Origin: Nematopogon swammerdamellus
Taxonomy: Eukaryota > Arthropoda > Insecta > Lepidoptera > Adelidae
Length of the DNA stretch: 64,000 bases
Assembly: GCA_946902875.1 (NCBI GenBank)
Contig: OX336339.1
Coordinates: 2,102,397 to 2,166,396, forward strand
Direction of reading: 5' to 3'
Within the stretch, counting starts at the first letter, position 1; each line of letters begins with the position of its first letter. The notes under the pieces are model-generated. The model had not been told where the DNA came from and searched no databases. It was given only the letters and a program-made list of their open reading frames with translations. The position numbers and the translations under genes are program-made. Shown one piece after another: positions 30,125 through 39,617 of this stretch.

Positions 30125-30312
30125 GTCCGTACTATACTTTCTTTGATACTTCGCAGCCCTTAGACTATTTAGCGTTATGGCATATAGCCTATATTGAGCC
30201 TCAAGAAATACTTTTTCCATTAGTAAAAACCGCATCAAAATCTGCTCAGTAGTTCCGGAGTTTACCTCAAACATACATACAGACACATTCCCTTTTATAA
30301 GAAGTAGAGATA
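30123..30312 (-). mobile_element. Repeat T, reverse
   Basis: CGTCCGTACTATACTTTCTT, 'AAACCGCATCAAAATCTGCT', 'TTCCGGAGTTTACCTC', then CCCTTTTATAAGAAGTAGAG. It is full length by comparison with 24607-24815. Confidence 0.7.
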
Positions 30313-31259
30313 AACAATAAACAATTGCATCCCCATACATATTAACTACAATATTCAGCAACAGTACGGTCGCGTGCGCGGCGCGAGCGGGCCGCGCAAA
30401 AAGAAAACCCCCGCCGAAACGCGTTGAACTCTACACAACGTAGAACAGTTCGCATGAAGTAATGGTTGCAATCGACGCCGACGCGGCGCGCCGCCCGATC
30501 GCAACTCCGTCGCAGATAAGCTTGCAATGGTATTGTAAAAAGTCGACTAGCTCTCTAGTTCGGAACAATAAACAACACTTGATATAAAGCCAGCTCGCTC
30601 ACACGCCTCCGCATCGAGTTCGCGGGAAAAAAATTGCAAAGTTTGCCGCCGCGGTTCAAGCAAGTGTTACTAAACTGTGTCTCAATTTGCATTTTATAGA
30701 ATTTTTTTATGATATTTGGCGGCGCGGGCCCCGCACCGCGTCGGCAGTGTGTAACGTCGGGTTGTATAGTAGAATGATTGTAGCTACCGCGAGCACCGCG
30801 GAGAGTGTCTTGTCTGTAGGTTCCCACGCATCCCCGCCGCGCCGCGCCGCCGGCTCCAGCGACAACGCTACTTTGTGCTCTCGTATTCATTTTAAGTCAT
30901 TATTGTTATATTTATTATATTTATTATGTATATAAAAAAATTCTCTGACGAATACAATAGGTCGAAATATAATAATAAATATGTGCTTTTTTAATTAGTA
31001 ATATACATAATAAATATAATAAAAATAACTAGAACCAATATTGGTATAAAAAGTATTTAATTCATAAGTCTTAATGTAACACGTAAACAGTTTAAATGAA
31101 AAATACATAAAATAGTGTACAAGTTTGGTCACTTCCGTCTAACTAAACTAACCGAGGCGGTTGTCATATAGACGTTTCGAGCCATACGCTTGGCCCGAAA
31201 CGTCGAGCCACATAGCTCGGCAAGAACCGTGAGTAAAGCTGTTTTGTTTTTAAAATTAT
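30313..31259. other. Two CpG-rich patches in AT-rich sequence
   Basis: 30360-30520 and 30715-30880 are CG-rich (GCGCGGCGCGAGCGGGCC and similar). Frames there (30342-30527 minus, 30555-30890 minus, 30687-30935 plus) lack motifs. They could be promoter-proximal DNA. 30900-31130 is AT-rich. No repeat recognised. Confidence 0.3.
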
Positions 31260-31648
31260 TTTTTTTTTTTTATGGAAACTGACACGGTTGGCTACATCAC
31301 CTACAACGTCCGTGATGTCAGCCCATAACACCGGGTGAACTAGGTGCCATGTCAGTGCTTCCCCCTTTGATCGTGCCGGCTACACTGAACTGGTCAGAAA
31401 ACACAAACTATTTACATAGCCGTTTTGACCGACGTTTCATTCAGTGCGGTGGTACCAACCCGGGCGGGTTAAACCCTACCACCAAGTAAGATTAGGAGGG
31501 AAGGGACCTACAGTTTTACGAGGAATCCGAACCACGGTGAGCCTCCAACGGTCAGCGGTCACCCATCCAAGTACTGACCGCACCCAGCGTTGCTTAACAT
31601 TCAATAGCGACAGTTGACTGTCTGCACCACTGAACTATCGAGGCTGAC
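31260..31648 (-). mobile_element. SINE-A, full length, reverse
   Basis: From poly-T and ATGGAAACTGACACGGTTGG to the head CACCACTGAACTATCGAGGC and TGAC. It has the near B box (GGAATCCGAACC reversed), the 5S-like part CCATCCAAGTACTGACCGCA and GTTGCTTAAC. It closely matches the forward copy at 32347-32729, about 700 bp away and inverted to it. Confidence 0.9.
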
Positions 31649-31693
31649 AGAAAAATAATATAGACGGTTGTTTTTGTTCTGCATAATTTTGTG

Positions 31694-31870
31694 TAACTAA
31701 ATATGTATGTTTGAGGTAAACTTATGAACCACTTAACAGATTTTGATGCAGTTTGCACCAGTGAAAAGGTTAGTTCTTGAGGCTGCGCGGGTATTTACTT
31801 AGCTGTCCCCCGACTCCTTTAAGTAAGTAAACGGCAATTATTTTCGACTTTCTATGGTTCGGGGTTTTAT
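31694..31870. mobile_element. Repeat T fragment joined to repeat J fragment
   Basis: TATGTATGTTTGAGGTAAAC and 'TTTTGATGCAGTTTGCACCA' belong to repeat T. From about 31795, TTACTTAGCTGTCCCCCGAC and 'AGTAAGTAAACGGCAATTAT' belong to repeat J. Confidence 0.55.
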
Positions 31871-32346
31871 TTAATTTTAGTTGCAAATGATGTTATATTG
31901 ATAATAGAGTAGCACGTCCTATCGTTCGGTCTCAGTTCGGCTCGACGGAGCTACTCACAGCGCACCACACCACACACCTACACACCAAAACACCAACACA
32001 CATGGGCACATAGATACCGCTTGTTAGCGCAGTTTCATAAACTCGTTAATTAAGATATTAAAGTCATAATTAAAGCCGTAAACGCGGTAATTCTTTAGAG
32101 CATCGTAATTCTAGACGACGCGTCGTCGGCTTAGAGAGCCGCGGTTTTAGCGCATGCGCGTGAGTATATACAACATTTGCAATAAACGACTTAGATAGAT
32201 GGGAATTGCTGTGAAAAATTATGTGAAATTGCGGTGCGAAGCTTGATTGAAGACTGATTAGTTTAGAAAACAGTAATTTTGTATTGCGTAAAATATATAT
32301 GTATATAATCATGAACTTAGTCAGCCTCGCCTTAGTCATAATCTTT
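31871..32346. other. No recognised gene; possible initiator
   Basis: GGTCTCAGTTCGGCTCGACG at 31928 contains a TCAGT initiator-like motif followed by an ATG-free, CAC-rich stretch. It could be a TATA-less promoter, but only this motif supports it. Confidence 0.2.
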
Positions 32347-32729
32347 GTCAGCCTCGATAGCTCAGTGGTGCAGACAGTCAACTGTCGCTATTGAATGTTA
32401 TGCAACGCTGGGTGCGGTCAGTACTTGGATGGGTGACCGCTGACCGTTGGAGGCTGACCGAGGTTCGGATTCCTCGTAAAACTGTAGGTCCCTTCCATCC
32501 TAATCTTACTTGGTGGTAGGGTTTAACCCGCCCGGGTTGGTACCACCGCACTGAATGAAACGTTGGTCAAAACGGCTATGTAAATAGTTTGTGTTTTCCG
32601 ACCAGTTCAGTGTAGCCGGCACGATCAAAGGGGGAAGCACTGACATGGCACCTAGTTCACCCGGTGTTATGGGCTGACATCACGGACGTTGTAGGTGATG
32701 TAGCCAACCGTGTCAGTTCAAAAAAAAAA
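32347..32729 (+). mobile_element. SINE-A, full length
   Basis: GTCAGCCTC and GAGGCTGAC flank the A box and the 5S-like part. The near B box is GGTTCGGATTCC. The tail ends GTGTCAGTTC and a run of A. Head landmarks are TAGCTCAGTGGTGCAGACAG and GCAACGCTGGGTGCGGTCAG. Confidence 0.9.
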
Positions 32730-32737
32730 TTTACTTA

Positions 32738-32990
32738 ATTTAGTTATAAAAACGTATTTAAGGCAACGTGACCAAATCAAGGCTTTGGAAGAAATCTACT
32801 TTATTTGTTGAATATATAATATCTAAATCCGTAGCTTTTTACTTTTTTGTTTCGATCCGTTGTTTTGGAATAAAAAAATAAAAACCGAATTTTTGATTGA
32901 TTGATTTTGTTGCATCCTACTCCAACCATCGAAAGCGGCGCCTTGAAATAGGAGTACGGGTGAACACGGATTTACAGGGCCTTAACGCGA
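32738..32990 (+). repeat. Repeat E copy
   Basis: AGTTATAAAAACGTATTTAA, 'CGTGACCAAATCAAGGCTTT', 'TTTTTGTTTCGATCCG', 'ACTCCAACCATCGAAAGCGG' and 'GGAGTACGGGTGAA' appear inverted at 46855-47105. The type is unknown. No frame is maintained. Confidence 0.7.
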
Positions 32991-33469
32991 AATAGAATCC
33001 GACACTTTATCAGTTTTCCGTCAATAAAATAGTTTATCAAGCAGTTACATAAGCGTGCACGTGCAGGAAGGTAGTGGTGTCGTGTACGAGGCTCTGTAGA
33101 TACGTATGTGTCTGCTTGTGTGGGGCTCAGTGTAGAACCTTCGCGGGTCGTGCCTAGTGCGCCGCCCGCGCCCCGCGCGCGCACCGCTGCAGGAAAGGTC
33201 GCCAGTGTGTTGATCGGCCTCGGCAGCGCCGCGGGGTGCCGCCGCGCCGCTCCGCGAAGCTTTCCTGCAAATTTAACCGCACACTAGTGGTGCTGCGGGC
33301 CACTTCTGTTTGAGTTTGTTTGACACGCACGATCCCGCCGTCCTCTTTCCATATTCGCACAACGCGCGCTGGGCGGGGATTGCATCCCTATACGCTGGAC
33401 TTACCGCGGATTTTGGGTAGAAACATTCTTAATGTTTTTTTTTTCAACATTGTTACATACATACACGCT
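32991..33469. other. CpG-rich island, weak coding signal on minus strand
   Basis: 33140-33280 is CG-rich. On the minus strand, 33154-33360 is open for 68 codons with an ATTTGCAG acceptor-like sequence at about 33262. No family recognised. Composition alone could produce the frame. Confidence 0.25.
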
Positions 33470-33545
33470 GAGTGGAAGCACCGTGCTAATGTGAGAGGTG
33501 GCTACCCTGTCGCCCTTTTGCACGGCATCTTGCCCTTATGAACAG
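33470..33545 (-). mobile_element. Repeat C fragment, reverse
   Basis: GAGTGGAAGCACCGTGCTAA, 'GTGAGAGGTGGCTACCCTGT' and 'GCACGGCATCTTGCCCTTAT', then the match is lost. Confidence 0.6.
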
Positions 33546-33555
33546 GGGCTTATCC

Positions 33556-33850
33556 AAAAAAACCGGCCAAGTGCGAGTCGGACTCGCGCATCGAGGTTTC
33601 CGCATCACAAGAAAAAAACATAAAAAAAACAAGTTTCTTGTATGGGAACCCCCCTCAATTTTTTACTTTTTTCTATTTTTATTATGTGTTGTTTTATCCG
33701 ACATAATAACACATATTCTTTGAAAATTTCAATCGGCTACCTATTACGGTTTCAAAGATACAGCAGTAGGGCAGACAGACTGACAAACAGACAGACATAC
33801 GGCGTCGTAGGCTTAGTAATAGGTTTCCGTACGCGATACGGAAACCTAAA
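33556..33850 (+). mobile_element. SINE-G, short subtype
   Basis: AAAAAACCGGCCAAGTGCGA to GCGATACGGAAACCTAAAAA. It has no 'GGTAGATGGCG' block. Confidence 0.8.
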
Positions 33851-34373
33851 AAGGGTGTTCGCGCTTTCAGTACATGCACCGGTTGATATACAGTGGGACT
33901 ATTATTTTAAAGTATCGGAACCGCTTGGTGCTAGTTAGGACACTGGTTTGATTTGTTATTGCGGCGCGCACCCCGCCTCACCCCGCGGCCACCCCCTGCC
34001 GGCCTCTGCGACCCCCCGCCGCGCCGCGTCTTCCTGACATTTGCGATGCGACTCACACGCTGCCTCGTTGCCCAACGCGGCATCCGGCGACCCCGCGCCT
34101 CACCTCCGCTCGCCGGCCGCTGCAGCCTTGTCGCTCTCACCACCGGCTCGCTACACCGCGCTCCTGACTATAGACGGGCGGAGTGCATGCGTGCGCGACA
34201 CGGTTGCGCGGGCGAATCTCCACTTTATTGCTGGATGGTGGCGACCCACTCACCACGCACGACTTGTGTGGTGCCTGCCCGCCCCGCTCCGCCCCGCAGC
34301 TCAAATCCGGGAACAGCAAACTGTTGGTGCAGTTTTAATTTATAATTAATTTAATTTAATTTAATTTACTCGT
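33851..34373. other. CpG-rich, Pro/Arg-coding bias, unassigned
   Basis: 33955-34310 is strongly GC-rich, with overlapping frames of 70-130 codons on both strands. I see no domain. The frames in all phases point to composition, not coding. Repeated TTTAATTTAATT follows. Confidence 0.3.
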
Positions 34374-34510
34374 ACTAGCTTTGCGCTCGGCTAAGCAAGG
34401 TAAAAGAAAGAAAAGAGAAGAAACTAAGCAAGCCCGCTACGGTGCCTTTATTTCGGCGCGCGGAACAATTCGGTTTGTATGAGAGCCACACATCTTAGTT
34501 ACGCTAAACT
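34374..34510 (-). mobile_element. Hel, reverse, terminal part
   Basis: ACTAGCTTTGCGCTCGGCTA to TGAGAGCCACACATCTTAGT. The mariner element inserted at 34520 ends it. Confidence 0.6.
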
Positions 34511-34519
34511 TCGTATATA

Positions 34520-35451
34520 CGCCGTCTGTTCAAAAAATTACCGAATTTAAATTGCGCTGCAACGAAGTATCGTAGCGTCGTGCGGTTGGCAACACTGTGT
34601 TCGTCATAATATCCCGCTTAAACTGCTCTTTACGGATTGTTGATATCTCACTCCTTTCCCGCGTTATTGCTTTTTGAATGCAAGGTGTCTAAGCGTTGGT
34701 GGCGATTTTTTCAATGTGCGATTTTCGTGAGCAACGATGCAACGCGAAGTTTTGCGTGAAACTGAGAAAAACTTTTACTGAAACATTTGAACTTTTGACA
34801 GAAGCTTACGGAGATGCACTAAGTCGTACACGGTGTTAAGAGTGGTTTTGCCGATTTAAAAGTCGTCGTCAATCAGTTGAAGATGACTCTCGACCAGGAA
34901 GACCTTCGACCTCACCTGATGACACTCACATTCAGAAAATCTATGATCTGGTGCGGGCGAATAGTCGTCTGAATGTCAGAAAACTTGCAGAAGAGGTTGG
35001 GATCTCAATAGGGTCGTGCCATAACATTCTGACCGAGAAATTGAAAATGCATCGAGTTGCAGCAAAATTTGTTCCACGTTTGACAACGCGCCAGCTCACG
35101 CACCATTGTCAATTCGCCAGTTTTGTGCCAAAAATGACATGACTATCTTCTCTCAAACTCCCTACTCACCAGATTTGGCTCTTTGCGATTTTTTTTAATT
35201 TCCTAAATTGAAATCAGTGCTGAAAGGTCGCCGCTTCGACACGATTGATGACATTAAAACAAATTCGTCACAGGAATTGAAGAACATTCCGAAAGAAGCT
35301 TACCAGGACTGTTTTGCAAAGTGGAAACACCGCTGGGAAAAGTGTGTGAATAGGGGAGGGGAGTACTTTGAAGGGGCAAGCACCAATAATGTGTAAATTG
35401 AAAAATAAAATTTTTGAAAATAAAGTTCGGTTATTTTTTGAACAGCCCTCG
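34520..35451 (+). pseudogene. Internally deleted mariner transposon
   Basis: Imperfect terminal repeats (CTGTTCAAAAAATTACCGAA at the left; the inverse of TTCGGTTATTTTTTGAACAG at the right) lie next to TA at 34518 and 35452. The transposase N-terminal half is readable: a degenerate 'EAYGDAL' region, DDSRPGRPSTSPDDTHIQKI, then VRANSRLNVRKLAEEVGISI and 'LTEKLKMHRVAAKFVPR'. The frame then jumps from about 35090 to near the second catalytic region (AHAPLSIRQFCAKNDMTIFS). It continues QTPYSPDLALCDFF (third Asp codon near 35187), a stop, PKLKSVLKGRRFDTIDDIKT and GGEYFEGASTNNV. Roughly the central third, including the first catalytic Asp, is deleted. It cannot move by itself. Confidence 0.85.
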
Positions 35452-35454
35452 TAT

Positions 35455-35914
35455 GTTACGAATACGGAGATACCATAAACACCGCTCTTAGATAATTTGA
35501 GTGCTTACTAGTGAAAACGGGGTCTTAATTTAATTAATACTAGTATTGATAAATAAATTAAGTAATACTAATCGCATTATGTTGTATTAATAATTTAATT
35601 AATTAATACTAATCGTCAACAGGAGAATAGGAGATAGTAACCTCTAGCTAGAGGCCAACCCGAGCAGCCGTGAATATTGCAGCGGTCGACACAACTATTG
35701 GCCATTAAAACTCGTAAGATTTAAATCACTTCATTGCTTCCTGATTTTAGCGGAAACTAATAGACGTTTTGTGTATTGTATCATGTATCTGTATAGCGGA
35801 GTTATAGATGGAGAGAGAGAGATTAGTTCAATTTAACACAATTAAAGCTCGGAAGTAATTCCATTTAATTTCTATTTCGCAGAAACACGTTTTATGTTCA
35901 TTTGCGTGCGTTGC
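35455..35914. other. AT-rich, nothing recognised
   Basis: Contains repeated TTAATTAATACTA. No gene or shared repeat. Confidence 0.35.
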
Positions 35915-36052
35915 CTACTCTGACTTCGGCGTGGCCGGCAGTGCATCGAACTCAGATTCATATTGGTTAGACGTGGCGTGACGCGCAGCATCTATCGCCG
36001 CTTTAATGGCCAAAACTGACCATAAGGCGACATCGGCATCTTTATGCGTTCT
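35915..36052 (-). CDS. Candidate terminal exon or short ORF, minus strand
   Basis: On the minus strand, after a CACGCACGACAG acceptor-like sequence at about 36060, the frame reads PMRTHKDADVALWSVLAIKA, then AIDAARHATSNQYESEFDALPATPKSE and a stop. Unlike most frames here it is not repeat-derived and has balanced, coding-like composition. The upstream sequence is the GTGC microsatellite, so the upstream part of the long frame is artefactual. ATTAAA lies downstream, about 65 bp past the stop. An ATG inside (codon 2 here) could also start a 46-residue protein. I do not recognise the family. Confidence 0.25.
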   Translation of the reverse strand, partial: RTHKDADVALWSVLAIKAAIDAARHATSNQYESEFDALPATPKSE

Positions 36053-36060
36053 CATTGGCT

Positions 36061-36064
36061 GTCG

Positions 36065-36103
<39 letters not shown>

Positions 36104-36135
36104 ATGCGTGCGTGCGTGTGTTCGTGTGTGTGTGC
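36061..36135. repeat. (GTGC)n microsatellite
   Basis: About 15 GTGC units with three changes, passing into GTGTGT. Frames across it on both strands are artefacts. Confidence 0.95.
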
Positions 36136-36194
36136 AAGCATTCATATCAAATCAAACAAATATATTTATTTCATCAGACACGAGATCCATAATT

Positions 36195-36616
36195 TAAAAA
36201 AAAACCGGCAAAGTGCGAGTCGATCTCGCGCACCTAGGGTTCCTTATCGCCATGTCATGGGCAGCGCCACTCACGCCATCTATGGCGTGTTATGAAATGC
36301 TTCATATTAGTTAAATGTCATGATTAGTTAAAATACTTCACACTTTATCCGGTAGATGGCGCGCGCGCATACACTTTTTTGGTTTCTTCCATGGGCACCA
36401 GCGTGAATTTTTTACTTTTTCTTATTTTTATTATTTGTTGTTATATCGGCCATAATAACACATATTCTGTGAAAATTTCAACGGGCTACCTATTACGGTT
36501 CAAGAGATACAGCCCTCGGACAGACAGACGGACGGACGGACGGGCGGACAGACAGACAGACAGACGGCGTAGGCTTAGTAATAGGGTCCCGTACCGGATA
36601 CGGAACCCTAAAAACA
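36195..36616 (+). mobile_element. SINE-G, full-length subtype
   Basis: AAAAAAAACCGGCAAAGTGC to CCGGATACGGAACCCTAAAA. It includes the 'CTATGGCGTGTTATGAAATG', 'GGTAGATGGCGCGCGCGCAT' and GACG/GACA blocks, so it defines the long form. Confidence 0.85.
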
Positions 36617-36985
36617 ATCAAAACATTCTAATATAAAATACCTAAAGTTATGATACTATATTTTAAATTGCTGTAAGCAATTTTGTTATATTTTGTTTAG
36701 ATAATAATTTTGCGACATCACCGTGCTTCCCACGCAGAGCGCGCTTAACAGACTATCTAGCGATAATGTATCTGATCTGTGGCTCGGAATGTATTTATTG
36801 ATAGTGTCTGGAAGGATTGGTGGTGCGAGCAGCATTGGAGGAGTCATTGATCTTATAGCTCGACCGCTCTCACCAGAACCTTTCTCCGTTTACATTCCAC
36901 GTTGATCTTCTCTGTCTGATGTATGCATCTCAACTGACTGCATTGGCTACAAACTTCTCGCTAGTGAAATACAGCCAAGCAGTCT
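36617..36985. other. No recognised feature
   Basis: A frame at 36723-36905 begins with GTG and has in-frame stops directly behind the only plausible acceptor (TTTTGTTTAG). I do not call it. Confidence 0.35.
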
Positions 36986-37372
36986 GTCAGCCTCGATAGC
37001 TCAGTGGTGCAGACAGTCGACTGTCGCTATTGATTGTTAAGCAACGCTGGGCGCGGTCAGTTCTTGGATGGGTGACCGCTCGACCGTTGGAGGCTGACCG
37101 TGGTTCGGATTCCACGTTAAACTGTAGGTCCCTTCCCTTCTTACCTTACTTGGTGGTAGGGTTCAACCCGCCCGCGTTGGTACCACCACACTGAATGAAA
37201 CGTCGGTCGAAACGGCTATGTAAATAGTTTGTGTTTTCCGTCCAGTTCAGTGTAGCCGGCACGATCGAAGGGAAGCACTGACATGGCACCTAGTTCACCC
37301 GGTGTTATGGGCTGACATCACGGATGTTGTAGGTGATGTAGGCAACCGTGTCAGTTTCCATAATAAAAAAAA
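36986..37372 (+). mobile_element. SINE-A, best-preserved copy
   Basis: Landmarks: GTCAGCCTC 36986-36994; A box TAGCTCAGTGG 36997-37007; 5S-like segment 37036-37079 (GTTAAGCAACGCTGGGCGCG, then GTCAGTTCTTGGATGGGTGA); GAGGCTGAC 37090-37098, which pairs with the first nine bases; CGTGG/CCACG arm around GGTTCGGATTCC 37102-37113. Then the core follows: CTGTAGGTCCCTTCCCTTCT and GGTGGTAGGG...TACCACC. The tail ends GTGTCAGTTTCCATAATAAAA. The 5S-like segment differs from the insect 5S rRNA internal control region, as I remember it, at only a few positions. It is probably a Pol III-transcribed SINE. Confidence 0.9.
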
Positions 37373-37584
37373 CATAATAACTAAACAAATATTCCCGGAA
37401 AATGTTCCAGCACTTTCTTGTCTGTCTCGTAGCAGTCGTCGAAGCTTTCGGCTCGGTGTGTATGCGGTCGCCGCAGCAATGCGTATAGAAATCTAACTTT
37501 TCATTTCAACGTAGCTTTACGATAATATCTGTTACGCAACAAGCCGGTTGCCCGCAAAGGACCACCACCGGTCGCATATCCTGC
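37373..37584. other. No recognised feature
   Basis: Short unique stretch between SINE-A and a large palindrome. Confidence 0.4.
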
Positions 37585-37813
37585 TAGAGTGTTTTCATTT
37601 TACGAAGGCACGAGGGGTGTGAGGTAAGAAGTGGTGTGAGACCGCGCGGAGCTCAGTAGGGAACGACTCGGTTCGACGGAGCGACGCGGAGACGTGTAGA
37701 ACGTGTGTATCGACCGGGCACCGAGTTCGCTCTTTACTGAGCTCCGCGCGGTCGCCTCTCGCACCACTTCCTACCTCGTACCCCTCGTGCCTTCGTAAAA
37801 GGAAAACACTCTA
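37585..37813. mobile_element. Foldback palindrome, ~78-bp arms
   Basis: Left arm TAGAGTGTTTTCATTTTACG ... GACCGCGCGGAGCTCAGTAG; the right arm is its inverse ending CCTTTTACGAAGGCACGAGG in reverse reading. About 70 bp of spacer (GACTCGGTTCGACGGAGCGA) separates them. A few mismatches and a short insertion are present. It is GC-richer than its flanks. No target duplication is clear. Confidence 0.75.
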
Positions 37814-37865
37814 CAAATACCCCGCGTAAACAACGCACTAATTACTTATATAATTTAAGTTGGAA

Positions 37866-38284
37866 TTAAGACGAGACGGAAGTTAACTCTCTCCATACAA
37901 AATCGTCTTTCGGCATTTATGTTGTCTAGCCCCCTAAACCTTATCCTATTTTTACAATTCTTCTTTTGTTTTAATAAAGACAATCGCATCTACGTTCCTG
38001 TCTTTTTATTTTTTTTTAACTAAAGTGATGAATCAATAAAGCTTAATGAACTTCGTGACATCAAAAAATAAGAAAATTTATTTTTTCGGTCGAAATACAA
38101 TTTTTTATCTTCAGTGTTGCAGGTATATTTCATCTAAGCAAAAAAAAAATACAGGAATGTAGATTCGACTGTCCATAAGACAAGAAAAAAAATTGTACAA
38201 ATCGTATAAGGTTTAGGGGCCTAGAAAACATAAATGCCGAAAGACGATTTTGTATGGAGACAGTTGACTTCCGTCTCGTCTTAA
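37866..38284. mobile_element. MITE with long inverted repeats and TTAA ends
   Basis: TTAA 37866-37869 and 38281-38284 flank GACGAGACGGAAGTTAACTC and its inverse. The arms extend about 100 bp (CAAAATCGTCTTTCGGCATT, GCCCCCTAAACCTTATCC). The centre carries 'ATTTCATCTAAGCA' and 'TTTTTTCGGTCGAAATACAA'. TTAA is the piggyBac-type target; here it could be the target or part of the ends. Related pieces are at 14162 and 45660. Confidence 0.8.
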
Positions 38285-38307
38285 TTAAGGGAAGAAAGAA
38301 AGATAGC

Positions 38308-38413
38308 AATGAAGGGAAGCACTGACATGGAAGCTAGTTCACCCGGTGTTATGGGCTGACATACCAATGTTGTAGGTAGGTGATGTAGTCAACTGTATAG
38401 TTTCTATAAAAAA
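38308..38413 (+). mobile_element. SINE-A tail
   Basis: GAAGGGAAGCACTGACATGG to GTAGTCAACTGTATAGTTTC. A small GGTA duplication is present. Confidence 0.7.
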
Positions 38414-38498
38414 AAATCGTTTATTGTATCAATACTTATAGTCTTATGGATACATCTTAATTACTAGATTTTTATATATAAGTACATAATTTATCATT

Positions 38499-38815
38499 AA
38501 TACTGATAATAAATCCTTAAGGATGGTCGTGGAGCAAGTTACTTTGCTTTATGAGATACTGCGTTTGTAGATATGCGTGTATGTTTGTATGTATGTTCCT
38601 CCATAACTCTTAAACCGGTCATCCGAATTCGATGAAACTTAGTACAAGCACTTAACTATATGTGTCACAGGACAAGTTTTATTTACGCTAAGATGTGGCT
38701 CTCATACAAAGCGAATTGTTCAGCGCGCCGAAATAAAACTACAGTAGCGGGCTTACATACTTTCTTCTTTTTAAATACTAATTTTATGCGAGCGAAGCCG
38801 CGGGCAAAGGCTAGT
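38499..38815 (+). mobile_element. Hel, nearly complete
   Basis: Starts AATACTGATAATAAATCC and ends GCGGGCAAAGGCTAGT. It is shortened in the middle. Confidence 0.7.
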
Positions 38816-39069
38816 GTTAAATATGCGGTCAGAATGCACCAGCCGACAAGTGCTCACTCCACACTCGCAGCACGTACCAACACGACCGTTCGGTAAACTG
38901 CACAACAAGAATCGCCTTGACCGTATTTCGGCGGTGGCAATTTGCATAACTTGTCAACCTGCGAACCGCCCCACCGTCCATATCAGTACATCAGAACACT
39001 AATACACTGCCTCGACCGGTTCGAAAGCCTTTCAAATTATTCACACGAGGATATCCAAAAACAACTCTT
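38816..39069. other. No recognised feature
   Basis: Unique-looking sequence with two overlapping frames of about 60-78 codons without motifs. Confidence 0.3.
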
Positions 39070-39412
39070 CTTCTGTGTGGGGCCGGTACCTACTTAATAA
39101 GAATAGCCCCACTGCATTTCTCCCCGTGCATGTCGTAAAAGTCGACTAAGGGATAAGGACAAGATGCCGTGCATAAGGGCGACAGGCTAGCCACCTCTCA
39201 CCTTGGCGCGGTCCTTCCACCGAGTCATGCAGCAGGTGGGCCTTCGCGCCTTCCTTGCTGCCTGATAATTATCTTGTCCGAATACTTTGCTACGCTTTGG
39301 TGGTCGGTGTTGTGCTGTAATTTATGAGAGTACTTGCAGCACAACACCGATTACTCTGCTTACCCCGATTGTCGGGATACGGCGTGTGGTATGTATGTAT
39401 GTATGTATGTAA
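39070..39412 (+). mobile_element. Repeat C, full length with ATGT tail
   Basis: GTGTGGGGCCGGTACCTACT to GATTGTCGGGATACGGCGTG, then GTATGTATGTATGTATGTA. The microsatellite is the normal 3' end of the family. Confidence 0.8.
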
Positions 39413-39467
39413 CTCTTACATTTGCAGCGTAATCTGATCTAGAATAAAATATTTATTTTGCAAAGCG

Positions 39468-39555
39468 TCAGTCAGTCAGTCAGCGTCTAAGCGTCCACTG
39501 CTGGACATACGCCTCTCTAATTTTCTTCCAGTCCACCCGGCCTTCAGCGGTACGG
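39468..39555 (-). mobile_element. LINE 3' tail fragment with CAGT repeat, reverse
   Basis: GTCAGTCAGTCAGTCAGCGT then 'CTAAGCGTCCACTGCTGGAC' and 'TACGCCTCTCTAATTTTCTT'. It is similar in design to 13513 (GTCCACTGCTGGACATA) but belongs to another subfamily. Confidence 0.6.
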
Positions 39556-39617
39556 AACCACTGCTTTACATAGAGTCTACAATCGCAATATCTCATAAAA
39601 CCATAGAAATAACCAAA

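Noticed and set aside
29963..30361. 132-codon minus-strand frame with Arg-Glu repeats, and plus-strand Leu-Ser frame
   Set aside because: Both are translations of the CT microsatellite plus repeat T. No conserved part outside them.
33953..34345. 130-codon Pro/Arg-rich frame
   Set aside because: All frames on both strands are open in this CG-rich stretch; no domain and no good context.
36723..36905. 60-codon frame after a TTTTGTTTAG acceptor-like sequence
   Set aside because: Two in-frame stops follow the acceptor and the frame begins with GTG, so it is neither an exon nor an ORF with a good start.
37036..37079. Genuine 5S rRNA gene
   Set aside because: Only the internal control region is similar. 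The 5S 5' half and terminal stem are missing and the segment is inside a dispersed repeat.
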